From contig CM060895.1 of the NCBI GenBank assembly GCA_030762935.1, positions 79,430,001 to 79,494,000 of the forward strand: 64,000 nt of DNA, written 5' to 3'. Both the position numbers and the translations under genes were made by a program. Under the pieces are notes generated by a model. It was not told where the DNA came from and did no database searches. It saw only the letters and a list, made by a program, of their open reading frames with translations. The DNA is from Hymenopus coronatus. Its lineage: Eukaryota > Arthropoda > Insecta > Mantodea > Hymenopodidae. The stretch's first letter is position 1. Every line of letters begins with the position of its first letter. This document shows positions 12,444 to 22,850 of this stretch, in pieces.

Positions 12444-12965
12444 ACTTTCTCTACACGTACTATGTACATAGTGTATAGAGAAGGCATTGTACTCCACCCA
12501 AAAAATCGATACCGAGATTTCACCGGAAATACATGTTTTGGGTCCCCCTGAACAAAAAAAAAAAAACTTTTACAAAAAGGTCTGTGGACAGCATAGCTCA
12601 AAAACGAACAGACCTTGAATACCAAACCTGATGTTTAAATTTGATTTCTTCCAAAGATGCGACACGAACATTTTCAAGAAAATCCCCCCACCCCTGACTA
12701 TCCTTTTCATGGAACTTTTTTCGAAAAATTTTAGTTTCTTAAAAATGGCTAACGATTTTGATTAAAATATCGCATATTAAAGATATTTACCTGGAAAATA
12801 ATATCTATATATTGAATTTTCTGGGAATAGCCTCTGAAGATTATTATATTCTGGATGAATTTTACGAAATGTTGCACAACTCCCAAACCATAAGAGATGG
12901 ACAAAAACTTACCACGCAAAAAATGTAGAGCTCATTAAAACACACAATTGATGTTATATGTATAA
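12444..12965 (-). mobile_element. HR family copy, 3' half
   Basis: Minus orientation, starting ACTTTCTCTACACG with an excellent terminal palindrome and reaching TTATATGTATAA. There it is in turn interrupted by another minus HR copy after five T. Confidence 0.8.
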
Positions 12966-12970
12966 TTTTT

Positions 12971-13813
12971 ATTTTCTCTATACGTACTATGTATAGTGTA
13001 TAGTGTATAGTGAAGGTATTGTATTGCACCCAAAATTCGATACCGAGATTTCACTAGAAATACATGTTTTGGGACCTCCTGAATCCAAAAGAGCATTTTA
13101 TAAAAATGCCAGTATGTGTGTCTGTGTGTGTGTGGGTGTGTGTGGGTGTCTTTGGGCAACATAGCTCAAAAACGAAAAGGCCGTTAAATACCAAACTTGG
13201 TATTTAAGTTTGGTAACTTCCAAGGATGCGACACGAAGATTTTTAAGAAATCCGCCACCCCGATCTACTGGAAATATTTTCGTAAATTATAGCTTCCTAC
13301 AAAATGACCAATTTCCATTAAAATATCGTATATTAAAGTTATTTACATGACAAATTAATTGTATATATTGAATTTTCTGGTAATAGCCTCTTAAGACCTC
13401 TTAATTCTAAAGAAGTTTGCACAACTGGTAAGCCGTAGGAGATAGATAAAAACTTACTACACAGAAATGTAGATGTGTTAAAACACATATATTTGTTTTT
13501 AGTAGAGCTGAGATATTCCTTGTTATTTGCCTTTAGCTTTCAATACTTATACTATTCTCATATGGAATTTGTTAATTCCTGGACATACAAATAAAGGAAA
13601 ATTAATCATACAGCAATCAGTTTTTAAAATATCTGACTATTGCTTTAGCCTAGTATGCTCCCTTATTTCCCTTATATTTATAAATAAGAATATATTTAGA
13701 CCATTTCTCTTAACTTTATATAGATTTGCATAAGAGATGGAAGAGTAAATATTTTAACAACAATTTTGTTACAGATATATAGATAAACTCATGTAAATGG
13801 AACACTTCAAAGC
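12971..13813 (-). mobile_element. HR family copy, full length
   Basis: Begins ATTTTCTCTATACG after five T. It has an extra repeat inside the palindrome (GTGTATAGTGTATAGTG), a TG run interrupted by GGG, and ends AACACTTCAAAGC before T5. It is preserved over its whole length. Confidence 0.8.
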
Positions 13814-14102
13814 TTTTTATTTTTATCTCTCTTCCACAGTGCTAGGATTCCAACCTACGTCACTGAAGCCCAGGTGTAAATATTCAAATCACGGAAGCGA
13901 GACAGGTAATGCATATGTGTGAGGTTACTGCCTATATTTCGAGAGCCCTCTACCATATTCGAGAACATCACAGATATCCGTATCTCAGGGAATCCCCTAG
14001 TGGTTATCTACTTTCTCTATTCCTTTCCATTACAATTTTTGACACCTTAGTTGGCACTCCCAGAATATAAAGCAGAAACACGCAGTTCCACTACAGCAAA
14101 AA

Positions 14103-14900
14103 TCTGATGTGTTCCATTCACATGACTTTCGCTACATTTCTGCAACAAATTAGTGTTAAAAAACTTACACTTCTATTTAATTCATTCTAATTGTGGCAGA
14201 GATAGTCTTATTACTTGCTTCCTTGTAGGCAGAAGCGAATTAAGGCAGTATTAAAGGTTAAAGTGACAGTCAAAAGTTAGTTGCTATGTGACTGAAGTTT
14301 CTTTGTTTGAAGGAGTTGACAAATTCCTGTATGGGAAAAGTATTCGCTTTTAAAGCTGAAACCAAAAACAAGGAATAAGTAAAAAAGGATCAACTCCACG
14401 AAAAAAGTATATAATATAACTTGTGTGTTTTAACGTGCTCTACATTTTTGAACAGTAAGTTTTTGTCCGTAAAACTCGTTCAGAATAAAGACGTCTTCAG
14501 AGGCTATTCCCATAAAATTCAAGATATACTTTTTATTTGCCAGGTAAATCTCTTTAATATACGATATTTTAAACAAAATAATTACAGCCATTTTTGAGAA
14601 AATATCAACATTTTTGAAAAATGTTCCATGTAGCTGGGAGTGGGAGATTTTCTTGAAAATCTTCATGTTGTATGCTTGGAAAATACCAAACATAACTACC
14701 AAGTATTTAACTGTTTTTGAGCTATGCTGTCCACAGACGCAAGAGACACAAACGCGGACATTTTTCTAAAACTGCTTTTTTTGGGGGGGGGATTCGGGGG
14801 GTCTCAAAACATATACTTTCGGTGAAATCCCAGTATCGAATTTTTGGGTGCAATACAATACCTTCTCTTTACATTGTGTACATAGACGTGTAGAGAAATT
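14103..14900 (+). mobile_element. HR family copy, full length
   Basis: Starts TCTGATGTGTTCCATTCAC after A5 and ends ACGTGTAGAGAAATT before AAAA. The copy has almost no CA run (ACGCAAGAGACACAAACG), showing that this part varies in length between copies. Confidence 0.85.
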
Positions 14901-15769
14901 AAAAGTATGTGCATAAAGAAGTAGGTTAATGATTCCCATCATCCATTCAACAAAATACCGAGCGGGATGGGTTAAAGGTTATGTCGGGAGGTTCTGCGCT
15001 CTAATCCAATGGCCCGACCATTCTGGACAGATGTTTTCGTGGTTTACCTCATCTCCCAAGTTAAAAATACCGCATTGGAAATCCAATACCAGATCCAAAA
15101 GCTCCACTTTCAGTCTAAACTGGATTCCAACACAAATAATTATATTTAATTTAAGAAAGGGTTCTGTAGTTTTATTTTTTATAAAATATAAAAAGAAGAT
15201 ATAAAAGAAAATATTAAAAATTAAAATTTATAACATTTAAAAATTAATAAATTAAAGACAATAATGAGCGAGATAAATTTAAAATGATAAATGATGAAAG
15301 TACTCTATACGTACTATGTAGGGGAAGGGGGGGGGGGCAATATCGGGTAGTGAGGCACAACCGGCTAGATGGGTTTTTTAAACTGGAAAGTGCTACCATC
15401 TACCACTTCTTAACTCAACTGCATTCTCAAATCGGCAGCAGTCAGAAACAGGAGTTTGAAGAATATAGTTGCATTATTGTGTCTGTAATTTTTATGTTTA
15501 GAAATTTTCGCGTTTTGAAGTAATTTAACTGAAATTTGAAGTCGGAGTTTAAGAGGTAAGCATCTAGAACATATTTTACTTTTATTACATTTCATTGCAA
15601 AGATTTAAGTATTGTTTTCAATGTCGTTACAATTCGGGAACTAAGTATTTATTGAGGTATGCCTTAAGAAGGGCAAAATGGCATGTGGAGGCAGAAGCGG
15701 GGGGGGGGGGGCATAACCGGGTCCCACCTATCTTGTGTTCTAACAAGTAAAGTGATGTTTATTCATGCC

Positions 15770-15780
15770 AGCTGAAACTA
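15770..15780. repeat. Left target-site duplication of the Jockey-like LINE
   Basis: AGCTGAAACTA occurs here and again, identically, immediately after the poly(A) tail at 20263-20273. This fixes both ends of the insertion. Confidence 0.92.
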
Positions 15781-15982
15781 GTCGCTGTCTGACAGCCGGG
15801 CAGCTCACATCGTGCTGTGGTGCCTGCCTCTTGCTCTCACTGGTGCGACTTGTGTTTTTCTTTTCGCGTGCAGTTTCGCGTGGAGTTAAACGGGGCTACT
15901 TTGACAGCCTCTTCTATCCGTACTTTCTTTGTGTGTTCGTGCTTTCTTTCCATCCATTACATTATTGGAACCTTTCTACACC

Positions 15983-17401
15983 ATGGCTGCCCCCGTTGCT
16001 ACGGGGCAGCTTATTTATTCTGCGATGCAGACGTGCTACCAATCTGAGGACCAGCCATGTTCTTTACCGGTGCCACACTCAGCTCTTCCAACCGCGTCAA
16101 GCAGCTCCCAGGGAGAAACCTCTTTGTCGCCTCATCAGCAACGCCAGCCCGTGCCCGCTACTATGCATTGCTCTGGTCAAATGCGGCCTATCGACCGCGG
16201 CCTGCCTTCCGCCGGTTTTGCACCACCCAGCCGGGATAGTTCTTGCCCACGTGACTCCAAGAGGAAGAAACTGGATTCTGCTGTACCTGATTCTCCTTTC
16301 GCTACAACTAACCGTTTTGCACCCTTGGCTGACATGGATCTAGAGGATGGTGATCATGGCGTAAGCACGCCTACTCCTTCTGTCTCCCCACCCCCAAAGC
16401 CACCTCCTATCTATGTTTCTAATATACTCAACGTGAATACTGTCCTCAAACACTTACAAACATCCAATGTTGGCGCTTACAAGCTTGTTACACTGGACAG
16501 CAACAAGGTCAAATTCACTTTCGAGACTGTGGACGGTTATCGTGCAGCCATACAGTATTTTGAGGACCAAAAGGCCGAGTTTCACACGTACCAAATGCGT
16601 CATGATCGCAACCTCCGGGTGGTTATTCGTGGGCTTCATCCCACTATAGACACTGCTCTAGTGCTGCAAGAATTGACCTCCCTTGGATATTCACCCGCAC
16701 AGATGACTCCAGTTTACCATCCCGTCACCAAGGCGAAGCTACCTCTCTTTTTCGTGGATCTCAAGCCCAGTCCACTCAACGACGACATCTATAAGCTCGA
16801 TCGTTTGTACTACACGATGGTGAGGGTGGAGCCCCCGAAACCCAAAAGGGGTGTTATTCAGTGCATGAATTGTCAGGAATTTGGGCACAGTCGTAATTAT
16901 TGCCACAAACAACCCCGTTGTGTCAAATGTGATGGCCATCATCCCAGTGCGCAGTGCTCTAAGGCTCCTCACGCGCCGCCGCAGTGTGTGAACTGTCAAG
17001 GTCAACATACAGCGAATTATAAAGGCTGCCCTGTTCATCGACGCCTCCAAGTCATTCAGTCTCGCTCTTCTCCCCGATGTACCGTTTCTGGTGCCTCTCC
17101 TGCTGCCGTTCCTCCACTTCATGCTTTCCCACCTATGGAGTCTACCCTGCCTACTTCCACTGAAGCTGCCTCTCCTCGTCCTCCTGCATTTCATGCTCGA
17201 CCTTTGCTGTCGTCTCTAGTTTCTCGAGGTTCCCCTCCTGGTGCTACGCAGCCCTTTGCAGCCGCAACCCGTCAGTGTGAACAGGACCGTTCTCCATTGG
17301 ACTGCTTGATGGCTCGACTGGACTCTATCTTCGCTCTTCTACAGCCCCTTCTTACTACCCTGCAGCAATTGATTCCTGTTCTGCTCCGTGTTCATGGCTA
17401 A
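15983..17401 (+). CDS. LINE ORF1, gag-like nucleic-acid-binding protein
   Basis: 472 aa starting at ATG 15983 (CACCATGG context, MAAPVATGQ). The frame is open further upstream to 15929, but the start with the good context is preferred. The N-terminal ~140 residues are Ser/Pro-rich and low complexity, with a basic patch SKRKK near 92-96. Residues about 142-285 form an RRM-like and PRE_C2HC-like region. Three CCHC zinc knuckles follow: C294-C297-H302-C307, C313-C316-H320-C325 and C335-C338-H342-C349. The C terminus is Pro/Ser-rich with a Leu-rich tail. In Jockey and telomeric relatives this protein binds element RNA. No stop or frameshift is visible. Confidence 0.92.
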   Translation: MAAPVATGQLIYSAMQTCYQSEDQPCSLPVPHSALPTASSSSQGETSLSPHQQRQPVPATMHCSGQMRPIDRGLPSAGFAPPSRDSSCPRDSKRKKLDSAVPDSPFATTNRFAPLADMDLEDGDHGVSTPTPSVSPPPKPPPIYVSNILNVNTVLKHLQTSNVGAYKLVTLDSNKVKFTFETVDGYRAAIQYFEDQKAEFHTYQMRHDRNLRVVIRGLHPTIDTALVLQELTSLGYSPAQMTPVYHPVTKAKLPLFFVDLKPSPLNDDIYKLDRLYYTMVRVEPPKPKRGVIQCMNCQEFGHSRNYCHKQPRCVKCDGHHPSAQCSKAPHAPPQCVNCQGQHTANYKGCPVHRRLQVIQSRSSPRCTVSGASPAAVPPLHAFPPMESTLPTSTEAASPRPPAFHARPLLSSLVSRGSPPGATQPFAAATRQCEQDRSPLDCLMARLDSIFALLQPLLTTLQQLIPVLLRVHG

Positions 17402-20081
17402 TTCAATTCCTTCCTGCCTTCGAATCTGCACTTGGAATTGTCAGAGTATCACTAATAAGTTTCATGAATTATTACATTTCCTTACGGCTTATGACGTAGA
17501 TCTCCTACTCGCCACTGAAACCAAATTGGCTCCTCACATATCTTTCCATCTTCCTGGGTATAGTGTGTATCGTTCTGATCACCCTAACTCTACTAGAATG
17601 GGTGGTTCTGCGGTGTTTATCAAAACTTGTCTGGCTCACCATGCCCTTCCGCCTCTTCTAGAGGACTCATTCCAGGTTGCTCGGATTCAGCTGTCTACTA
17701 CTTCCGCAAGCATTCAAGTTGGTTCTTTCTATTCTGCTCCTCAGAATCATGTCAGTCTCACCGACTTCTGGGGTCTTGTTCATGCTTTCCAGGGCCCCTT
17801 CTTGGTCGGCGGCGATTTTAATTCCAAACATCCTCTATGGGGTTCGAACTTATCTAATCCTAGGGGTAAACTTTTACACGCTGCAATCCATCAGTTACAC
17901 CTAGACGTACTCTCTCCTGTTGAGCCTACGTTTTACCCACACGATGGTACGACTCCGGATGTGCTGGATATCTTCATTGGACGTAATATTTCCCGCCATT
18001 GTTCCCGTCTCTCCGTTGTTCATGATCTGAGCTCCGATCATTTACCAGTCCTGCTCACTCTCTCCGATGGTGCGAAGTACAAAGACTTACCCCCATCCCT
18101 GATACGTCATCCTTTTGACTGGCCTTTGTACACCTCTTTGCTTGCCGATCTCACTATTACGACTGTGCCGCTTAAGTCACCCCGTGATGTTGATGTGGCT
18201 GTTTCTACCCTGACTCGCAATATCCAGTGTGCGGCTAACCTTGCCAGCAGTACTCTCCAAGATCTTCGTTCTCCTCGTCTTGTGCCATTCTATTCTCCCG
18301 AGATCCGTCTACTGCACTCCATCAAGAGAGACTGTCGGAAACTCTGGGAACGCACGCGCTACCCGCTTCACAAAACCAATTTTAATCGCGCTACTCGGGA
18401 GCTGAAGGCTGCCTTACGTGCTGCACGCTGCACTGCTGCTGAACACCGACTACAAGACTTAAACGCCAGTGATGGGTCACTATGGCAGAAGACTAAAACT
18501 TTGACACGTTCTTCTGCTGCCATGCCGCCTCTTAAGGTTGGGAACACCTGGTTTTCTACGCCACTTGAAAAGGTAAATTTGTGCTCAGAACTCCTGGAAC
18601 GTCAGTTTTCCCCGAATCCTGTGCTGGACGCGGACTTTGCTCATCGTGTGGAGGAAGAACTCACGCAACCTTTGTTGCTCACTCCTTTCCACCACTTCTT
18701 TACCCCTGGTGAAGTTAAAAACATCATCGCTCGCTCTTCAGCTCACAAAGCTCCCGGTCCTGATCTTATTGTGCAACCCTTACTTCTTCATTTACCCCGG
18801 AATGCGCTGGTTTTGTTGACGCAAATCTACAACGCTATCCTCCGCACAGCTCATATTCCTCATCAATGGAAACACGCTACAGTTATCCTTCTTCCCAAAC
18901 CTGATAAAGTCAAGAGTGATCCCCTCAGTTATCGTCCTATTAGTTTACTCTCCCTACTCTCCAAAATCTTCGAACGTCTCCTTCTGCCTCGTCTTTTGCC
19001 TCAGCTCACACCGATTATCCCTGACACCCAGTTTGGATTTCGCTCTCTTCACTCCTGCTCTCAGCAGCTCCATCGTGTCGTTGACGCTATTCTTGATTCC
19101 TATGAGCGTCAATCTGTATGCATAGGACTGTTTTTGGATACGGAGAAGGCCTTTGATAAAGTTTGGCACGATGGCTTATTATTCAAACTAAAACCGCATC
19201 TCTCGGACACTTATTTTCGCCTTGTACAGTCCTATTTGCGCAATCGCACTTTCTCTGTTAAACATGATCGTACATTTTCCAAGGCCCTTCCTATCTCCTC
19301 TGGTGTGCCGCAAGGGAGCGTACTGGGCCCCTTATTATACCTGGCTTATACCTCGGATTTTCCTAGTCATCCGCAACTCACCATTGCTCACTATGCCGAC
19401 GATGTGGCGGCGCTAAGTGTGGGTACTTGTGCTACGGCGGCAAGCCGCCTTCAGGACTTTTGCAACCAAATTCACTCCTGGTGCCAACGTTGGAGAGTGA
19501 CTATGAACGCTCATAAATCCCGTGCTGTGAAGTTCACCTACAAAACGAACGTGACCCATCATCCCATTTCTCTCAATGGGACGGAGATACCCACCGCGAC
19601 TTCTATAAGGTACCTCGGCCTTATCTTGGACAGCCGTCTTACTTGGGGTCCCCATCTCTCCAGTCTAGTGCAGAGGATTCGTCATCGCATCCGCGACGTC
19701 CATCATCTTGTGTCCGGTTCCTCGCCATTGCCTTTGCGGTACAAGCGTCTTGTCTACACTTCCTTAATTCGACCCATGTGGCAATATAGCTGTGCGATAT
19801 GGGGTTCTGCCGCTCCGTCGCAGACGATCAAACTCCAGCGCACACAGAACCGTTTTCTCCGCCTCATGACTGGCGCTCCATGGTACGTGCGCAACTCAAC
19901 TCTGCACGCTGACATAGGCCTACCGGAGGTAATGTGTGTCCTCCGCATCAGCTACAAGAGGCTCCATCGATCCTGTTTGCGCCACAGCAATCCTCTTCTC
20001 CGCCATATTTATCTTCCTCCTGAACCTCAACGACGAAGATTGAAGCGCCGCTGGCACTCCGATCTGCGACTGAACATTTAG
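17394..20081 (+). CDS. LINE ORF2, endonuclease/reverse transcriptase
   Basis: 895 aa from ATG 17394; this overlaps the ORF1 stop in ATGGCTAA. A GTG start at 17388 is also open but is not expected to be used. The N-terminal endonuclease (EEP family, residues ~8-225) has N15 (WNCQS), E42 (ATETK), GGDFNSKH at 139-146, D192 (VLDIF) and SSDHLPV at 213-219. The reverse transcriptase has APGPD, ILLPKPDK, SYRPISLLS, LDTEKAFDKVWHD (Asp 582), SSGVPQGSVLGPLLY and the catalytic YADD at 667-670. The C-terminal domain lacks RNase H, and the length fits Jockey-clade ORF2. All key residues are present, so it may be functional. Confidence 0.95.
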   Translation: MANSIPSCLRICTWNCQSITNKFHELLHFLTAYDVDLLLATETKLAPHISFHLPGYSVYRSDHPNSTRMGGSAVFIKTCLAHHALPPLLEDSFQVARIQLSTTSASIQVGSFYSAPQNHVSLTDFWGLVHAFQGPFLVGGDFNSKHPLWGSNLSNPRGKLLHAAIHQLHLDVLSPVEPTFYPHDGTTPDVLDIFIGRNISRHCSRLSVVHDLSSDHLPVLLTLSDGAKYKDLPPSLIRHPFDWPLYTSLLADLTITTVPLKSPRDVDVAVSTLTRNIQCAANLASSTLQDLRSPRLVPFYSPEIRLLHSIKRDCRKLWERTRYPLHKTNFNRATRELKAALRAARCTAAEHRLQDLNASDGSLWQKTKTLTRSSAAMPPLKVGNTWFSTPLEKVNLCSELLERQFSPNPVLDADFAHRVEEELTQPLLLTPFHHFFTPGEVKNIIARSSAHKAPGPDLIVQPLLLHLPRNALVLLTQIYNAILRTAHIPHQWKHATVILLPKPDKVKSDPLSYRPISLLSLLSKIFERLLLPRLLPQLTPIIPDTQFGFRSLHSCSQQLHRVVDAILDSYERQSVCIGLFLDTEKAFDKVWHDGLLFKLKPHLSDTYFRLVQSYLRNRTFSVKHDRTFSKALPISSGVPQGSVLGPLLYLAYTSDFPSHPQLTIAHYADDVAALSVGTCATAASRLQDFCNQIHSWCQRWRVTMNAHKSRAVKFTYKTNVTHHPISLNGTEIPTATSIRYLGLILDSRLTWGPHLSSLVQRIRHRIRDVHHLVSGSSPLPLRYKRLVYTSLIRPMWQYSCAIWGSAAPSQTIKLQRTQNRFLRLMTGAPWYVRNSTLHADIGLPEVMCVLRISYKRLHRSCLRHSNPLLRHIYLPPEPQRRRLKRRWHSDLRLNI

Positions 20082-20262
20082 CTCTTTTATTATTTTCTGT
20101 GCTGCTTTCTTTGTATCTTTGTACTATTTCTTTGGGCCCATCGCTGGATGGTACCCCAACCACATATTACATGCTGTTCTGTGTATCTAATTAGCTCAAC
20201 TGCATTGTACCTAATTGTACAAAAGAGTTTTCTTACAATAAAAAAAAAAAAAAAAAAAAAAA
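20082..20262 (+). other. LINE 3' UTR, polyadenylation signal and A tail
   Basis: About 155 bp of 3' UTR end at ACAATAAA, where the AATAAA signal runs directly into an uninterrupted A run (20239-20262). The right copy of the target duplication follows at 20263-20273. An unbroken A run of this length is a sign of recent insertion. Confidence 0.85.
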
Positions 20263-20284
20263 AGCTGAAACTACAGAATAACAC

Positions 20285-20793
20285 ACTCCTCAGCCATCAG
20301 CATCAACATCTGAAGGGTCTACACTACATACCCAGCTTTGTGAGTCAGTCTCTCCTCTTCCCTCCAAAATTGCAGAGAAAATAGCAATATCAAGAGAACT
20401 ATAAACATTTGCAGTTTGACCTAAAGATGTGTTGCCAGTTCCACGTGTTAAAAGACTTCCCTCATCGTCAGGCAGACGCCGCGGGAAAACAGTTGTTCTT
20501 ACTGAGTCACCATAAAAGGTTGAGCTTCAAAAAAAAAGACAAATACTCAACCTAAGTCACCAGCAATTTGCAGAAAGTCTCTTCAGTCTAAATTTGGTGA
20601 AACAACAAGAGCAAAGAAAGCCAAATATAGCGAAGAAAATTCTAGTGATAGCCAGAATTGCAAGGAAAAATATAGTGAGACAAAACGAAATAACGATTGG
20701 ATTCAGTGTGCGAAGTGTAACAGATGGGCCCATAAACTTTGCACAGGTTGGCCCCAAAAAGCATTGAAATATTTTGAATGTAATGACTGTTAA
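20285..20793 (+). pseudogene. Pogo-like transposase C-terminal remnant
   Basis: Reading across a stop and frameshifts, the segment shows DVLPVPRVKRLP, then RRRGKTVVLTESP, typical of the tail following the DDE domain in pogo/Tigger-type transposases. It ends in frame with DWIQCAKCNRWAHKLC and FECNDC before TAA 20791, a Cys/His zinc-binding tail of the PHD-like kind. The DDE domain is absent. The LINE inserted just upstream, inside the same element. Confidence 0.6.
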
Positions 20794-21736
20794 GCACAGA
20801 AAAACTGTAGTACCTGGTTGTGCCCCACCGTTTTAACAGTTCTGCCCCTACCCTAGGGGCAAAACCGTATTTTGCAAACAAAAACTTTTTAATTTATGTT
20901 AAGTATGTGATAAAAGATGGCAACAAAGCACATGTTTTAAAATGTTCACAATTCATTATACAATAATTTACAATAAAGTAAATTTTTTAAAACATTATAT
21001 GTTACGATCAATTATAATTTATTGTTAGATACCCGATCCTGCCCCCCTAACCCTACATAGTGTATAGAGGAAGTATTTTATTCCACCCAAAAATTCTATA
21101 CCGAGATTTCACCGGAAATACATGTTTTAGGAGCCCCTGAATATAATAAAAAAAATATTTTCAGAAAAAGGCCCGTGTGTGTATGTGGGTCTTTTAATAG
21201 AAACAATGTTTAGATTTGTTTTTAAAAGTTTGAATTTTGGGAGGAAGGGCCTTTGTTTAATTTTACTTAATTCACTCCTCAGCAACTAATTCAATTCACC
21301 CCTCAATAGTTCAAAAACGAAAAGACCGTTAAATACCAAACTTGGCATTTAAGTTTGGTATTTTTCAACGATGTGACACGAAGATTTTAAATAAAACCCA
21401 CCCACCCCCAACTACCCTTTACATGGAATCTTTTTCAAAAATATACATTTTCTCAAAAAATGGCTCTAACGATTTTGATGAAAATATCGCATATTAAAGA
21501 TATTTACTTCGCCAATGAAATGCATATTTTGAATTTTCTGGGAATAGCCCCTGAAGACTATTCTAAATGAATTTTACGGAATTTGGCATAATTGCTAAAC
21601 CGTAAGAATATACAAAACTTACCCCACAACAAATATAGAGCATATTAAAAAAATCATTTATACTATGTACATTTTTTCGTGGAGTTGATCGTTTGAGATA
21701 TTCCTTGTTTTTTCAGCTTTAAAAAACATACTTTTT

Positions 21737-22576
21737 ACTTTCTCTATAAGTGCTATGTACATAGTGTATATAGAAGGTATTGCACTCCTCCAAAAAGTTC
21801 CATACCGAAATTTCACCGGAAATATATGTTTTAGGGTCCCCTGTATCCAGAAAAAGTATTTTCAGAAAAAGGTTCAAGTGTGTGCGAACACGATAACGCG
21901 AAAACGAAAAGTCGGCAAAATACGAAACTTGGCAATTAGGTTTAGTATTTCCCAGGGATGCGACACGAAGATGTTGAGAAAAATCCCCCCACCCAAAACT
22001 ACCCTTTACATAGAACTTTTTTCGAAAATTTTGATTTTATAAAAAATGGCTAACGATTTTGATTAAAATATCGTATATTAAAGATATTTATCTGACAAAT
22101 AAAATGTATATTTTGAACTTTCTGGGAATAGCCTCTGAAGACTACTTTATTTTGGGCGAATTTTACGGAATTTTGTATAACTGCTAAACCGTAAGAGATG
22201 AACAAAAACTTACCACACAACAAATGTAGAACACTTTAAAACACACAATTTATGTAATGTATATATTTCTTTCGTACAGGTGATTGTTTTTGAAATATTC
22301 CTGTTTTTGGTTTTAGCTATAAAAAACGTATACTTTTCTCATACAGAACTTCGTGTCCATACAAACAAAGGAACCTCAGTCACATAGCAACCAGCCGTTG
22401 ACTATCACTTTAACTTATGGTACTTCCTTATTTCACTTCTACTTACACGGAAGCAAGTAATAAGTCTATTTCTGCTATTTTTTCTCGATTAGCAGGAAGT
22501 AAATAGAAGCCTAAGCTTTTTAAAAATAATTTGTTGGAGAGATATAGAGAAAGCCATGTGAATGTAACACATCAGA
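21737..22576 (-). mobile_element. HR family copy nested in another HR copy
   Basis: Minus copy from ACTTTCTCTATAAG to ACACATCAGA, 840 bp, with T5 on the left and T6 on the right. The flanks AAAAACATAC and CAATTAGGAATTTG are contiguous in other family members around an internal T run, so the insertion point is exact. Confidence 0.9.
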
Positions 22577-22850
22577 TTTTTTCAATTAGGAATTTGTCAA
22601 TTACTGTCCATACATTCTAAGGAACTTCAGTCACATAGCAACCAGCTTTTGACTATTACTTTAACCTATGATACTGTCTTATTTCGCTTCTACTTACAAA
22701 GAAGCAAGTAATAAACTATTTGTGCTATTTTATTCTCGATTAGCATGAAGTAAGCAGAAGAATAAGCTTATTAACAATAATTTGTTACAGAGATGTAGAG
22801 AAAGTCTTGTGAATGGGCCACATCAAATTTTTGTATTTAAGATTTTTGAT

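Larger units (their letters stand above)
15781..20262 (+). mobile_element. Full-length Jockey-clade non-LTR retrotransposon
   Basis: A 4482-bp insertion flanked by a perfect 11-bp duplication. It contains a 202-bp GC-richer 5' UTR beginning GTCGCTGTCTGACAGC, ORF1 (gag-like, zinc knuckles), ORF2 (endonuclease plus reverse transcriptase, no RNase H), a short 3' UTR, an AATAAA and a pure A tail. Such elements copy themselves by target-primed reverse transcription and usually use an internal promoter in the 5' UTR. GC content and codon use differ sharply from the AT-rich surroundings. Intact frames, an identical duplication and an uninterrupted tail indicate a recent insertion. Confidence 0.93.
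15321..21053 (+). mobile_element. Pogo-like (Tigger-like) DNA transposon carrying the LINE
   Basis: Left end GGGGAAGG plus a G run, then GCAATATCGGGTA. The right end read in reverse is GGGTTAGGGGGGCAGGATC followed by GGGTA. These are G-rich terminal inverted repeats beside TA (15319-15320 and 21054-21055), the target used by Tc1/mariner/pogo elements. Further inside, GAGGCACAACCGG at the left and GGGGCACAACCAGG (reverse) at the right look like subterminal transposase sites. Without the LINE the element is only about 1.2 kb and keeps just the C-terminal transposase coding, so it is a deleted derivative. Confidence 0.7.
15296..22850 (-). mobile_element. HR family copy interrupted by a pogo-like element and by a second HR copy
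   Basis: Three pieces belong to one minus copy. The outer arm of the terminal palindrome lies at 15296-15318. The rest from CATAGTGTATAGAGG follows at 21056-21731. The 5' part (CAATTAGGAATTTGTC to the GGCCACATCAAA end) lies from 22583 to about 22840. The sequence before each break resumes after it, so the insertions post-date this copy. An extra stretch near 21200-21300 is unlike other copies. Confidence 0.8.

Noticed and set aside
15765..16343. 192-aa plus-strand frame at the start of the LINE
   Set aside because: It overlaps ORF1 in another frame, has no motif, and reflects the GC-rich LINE sequence.
16739..17194. 151-aa minus-strand frame
   Set aside because: It is antisense to the zinc-knuckle region of LINE ORF1 and is a shadow of that gene.
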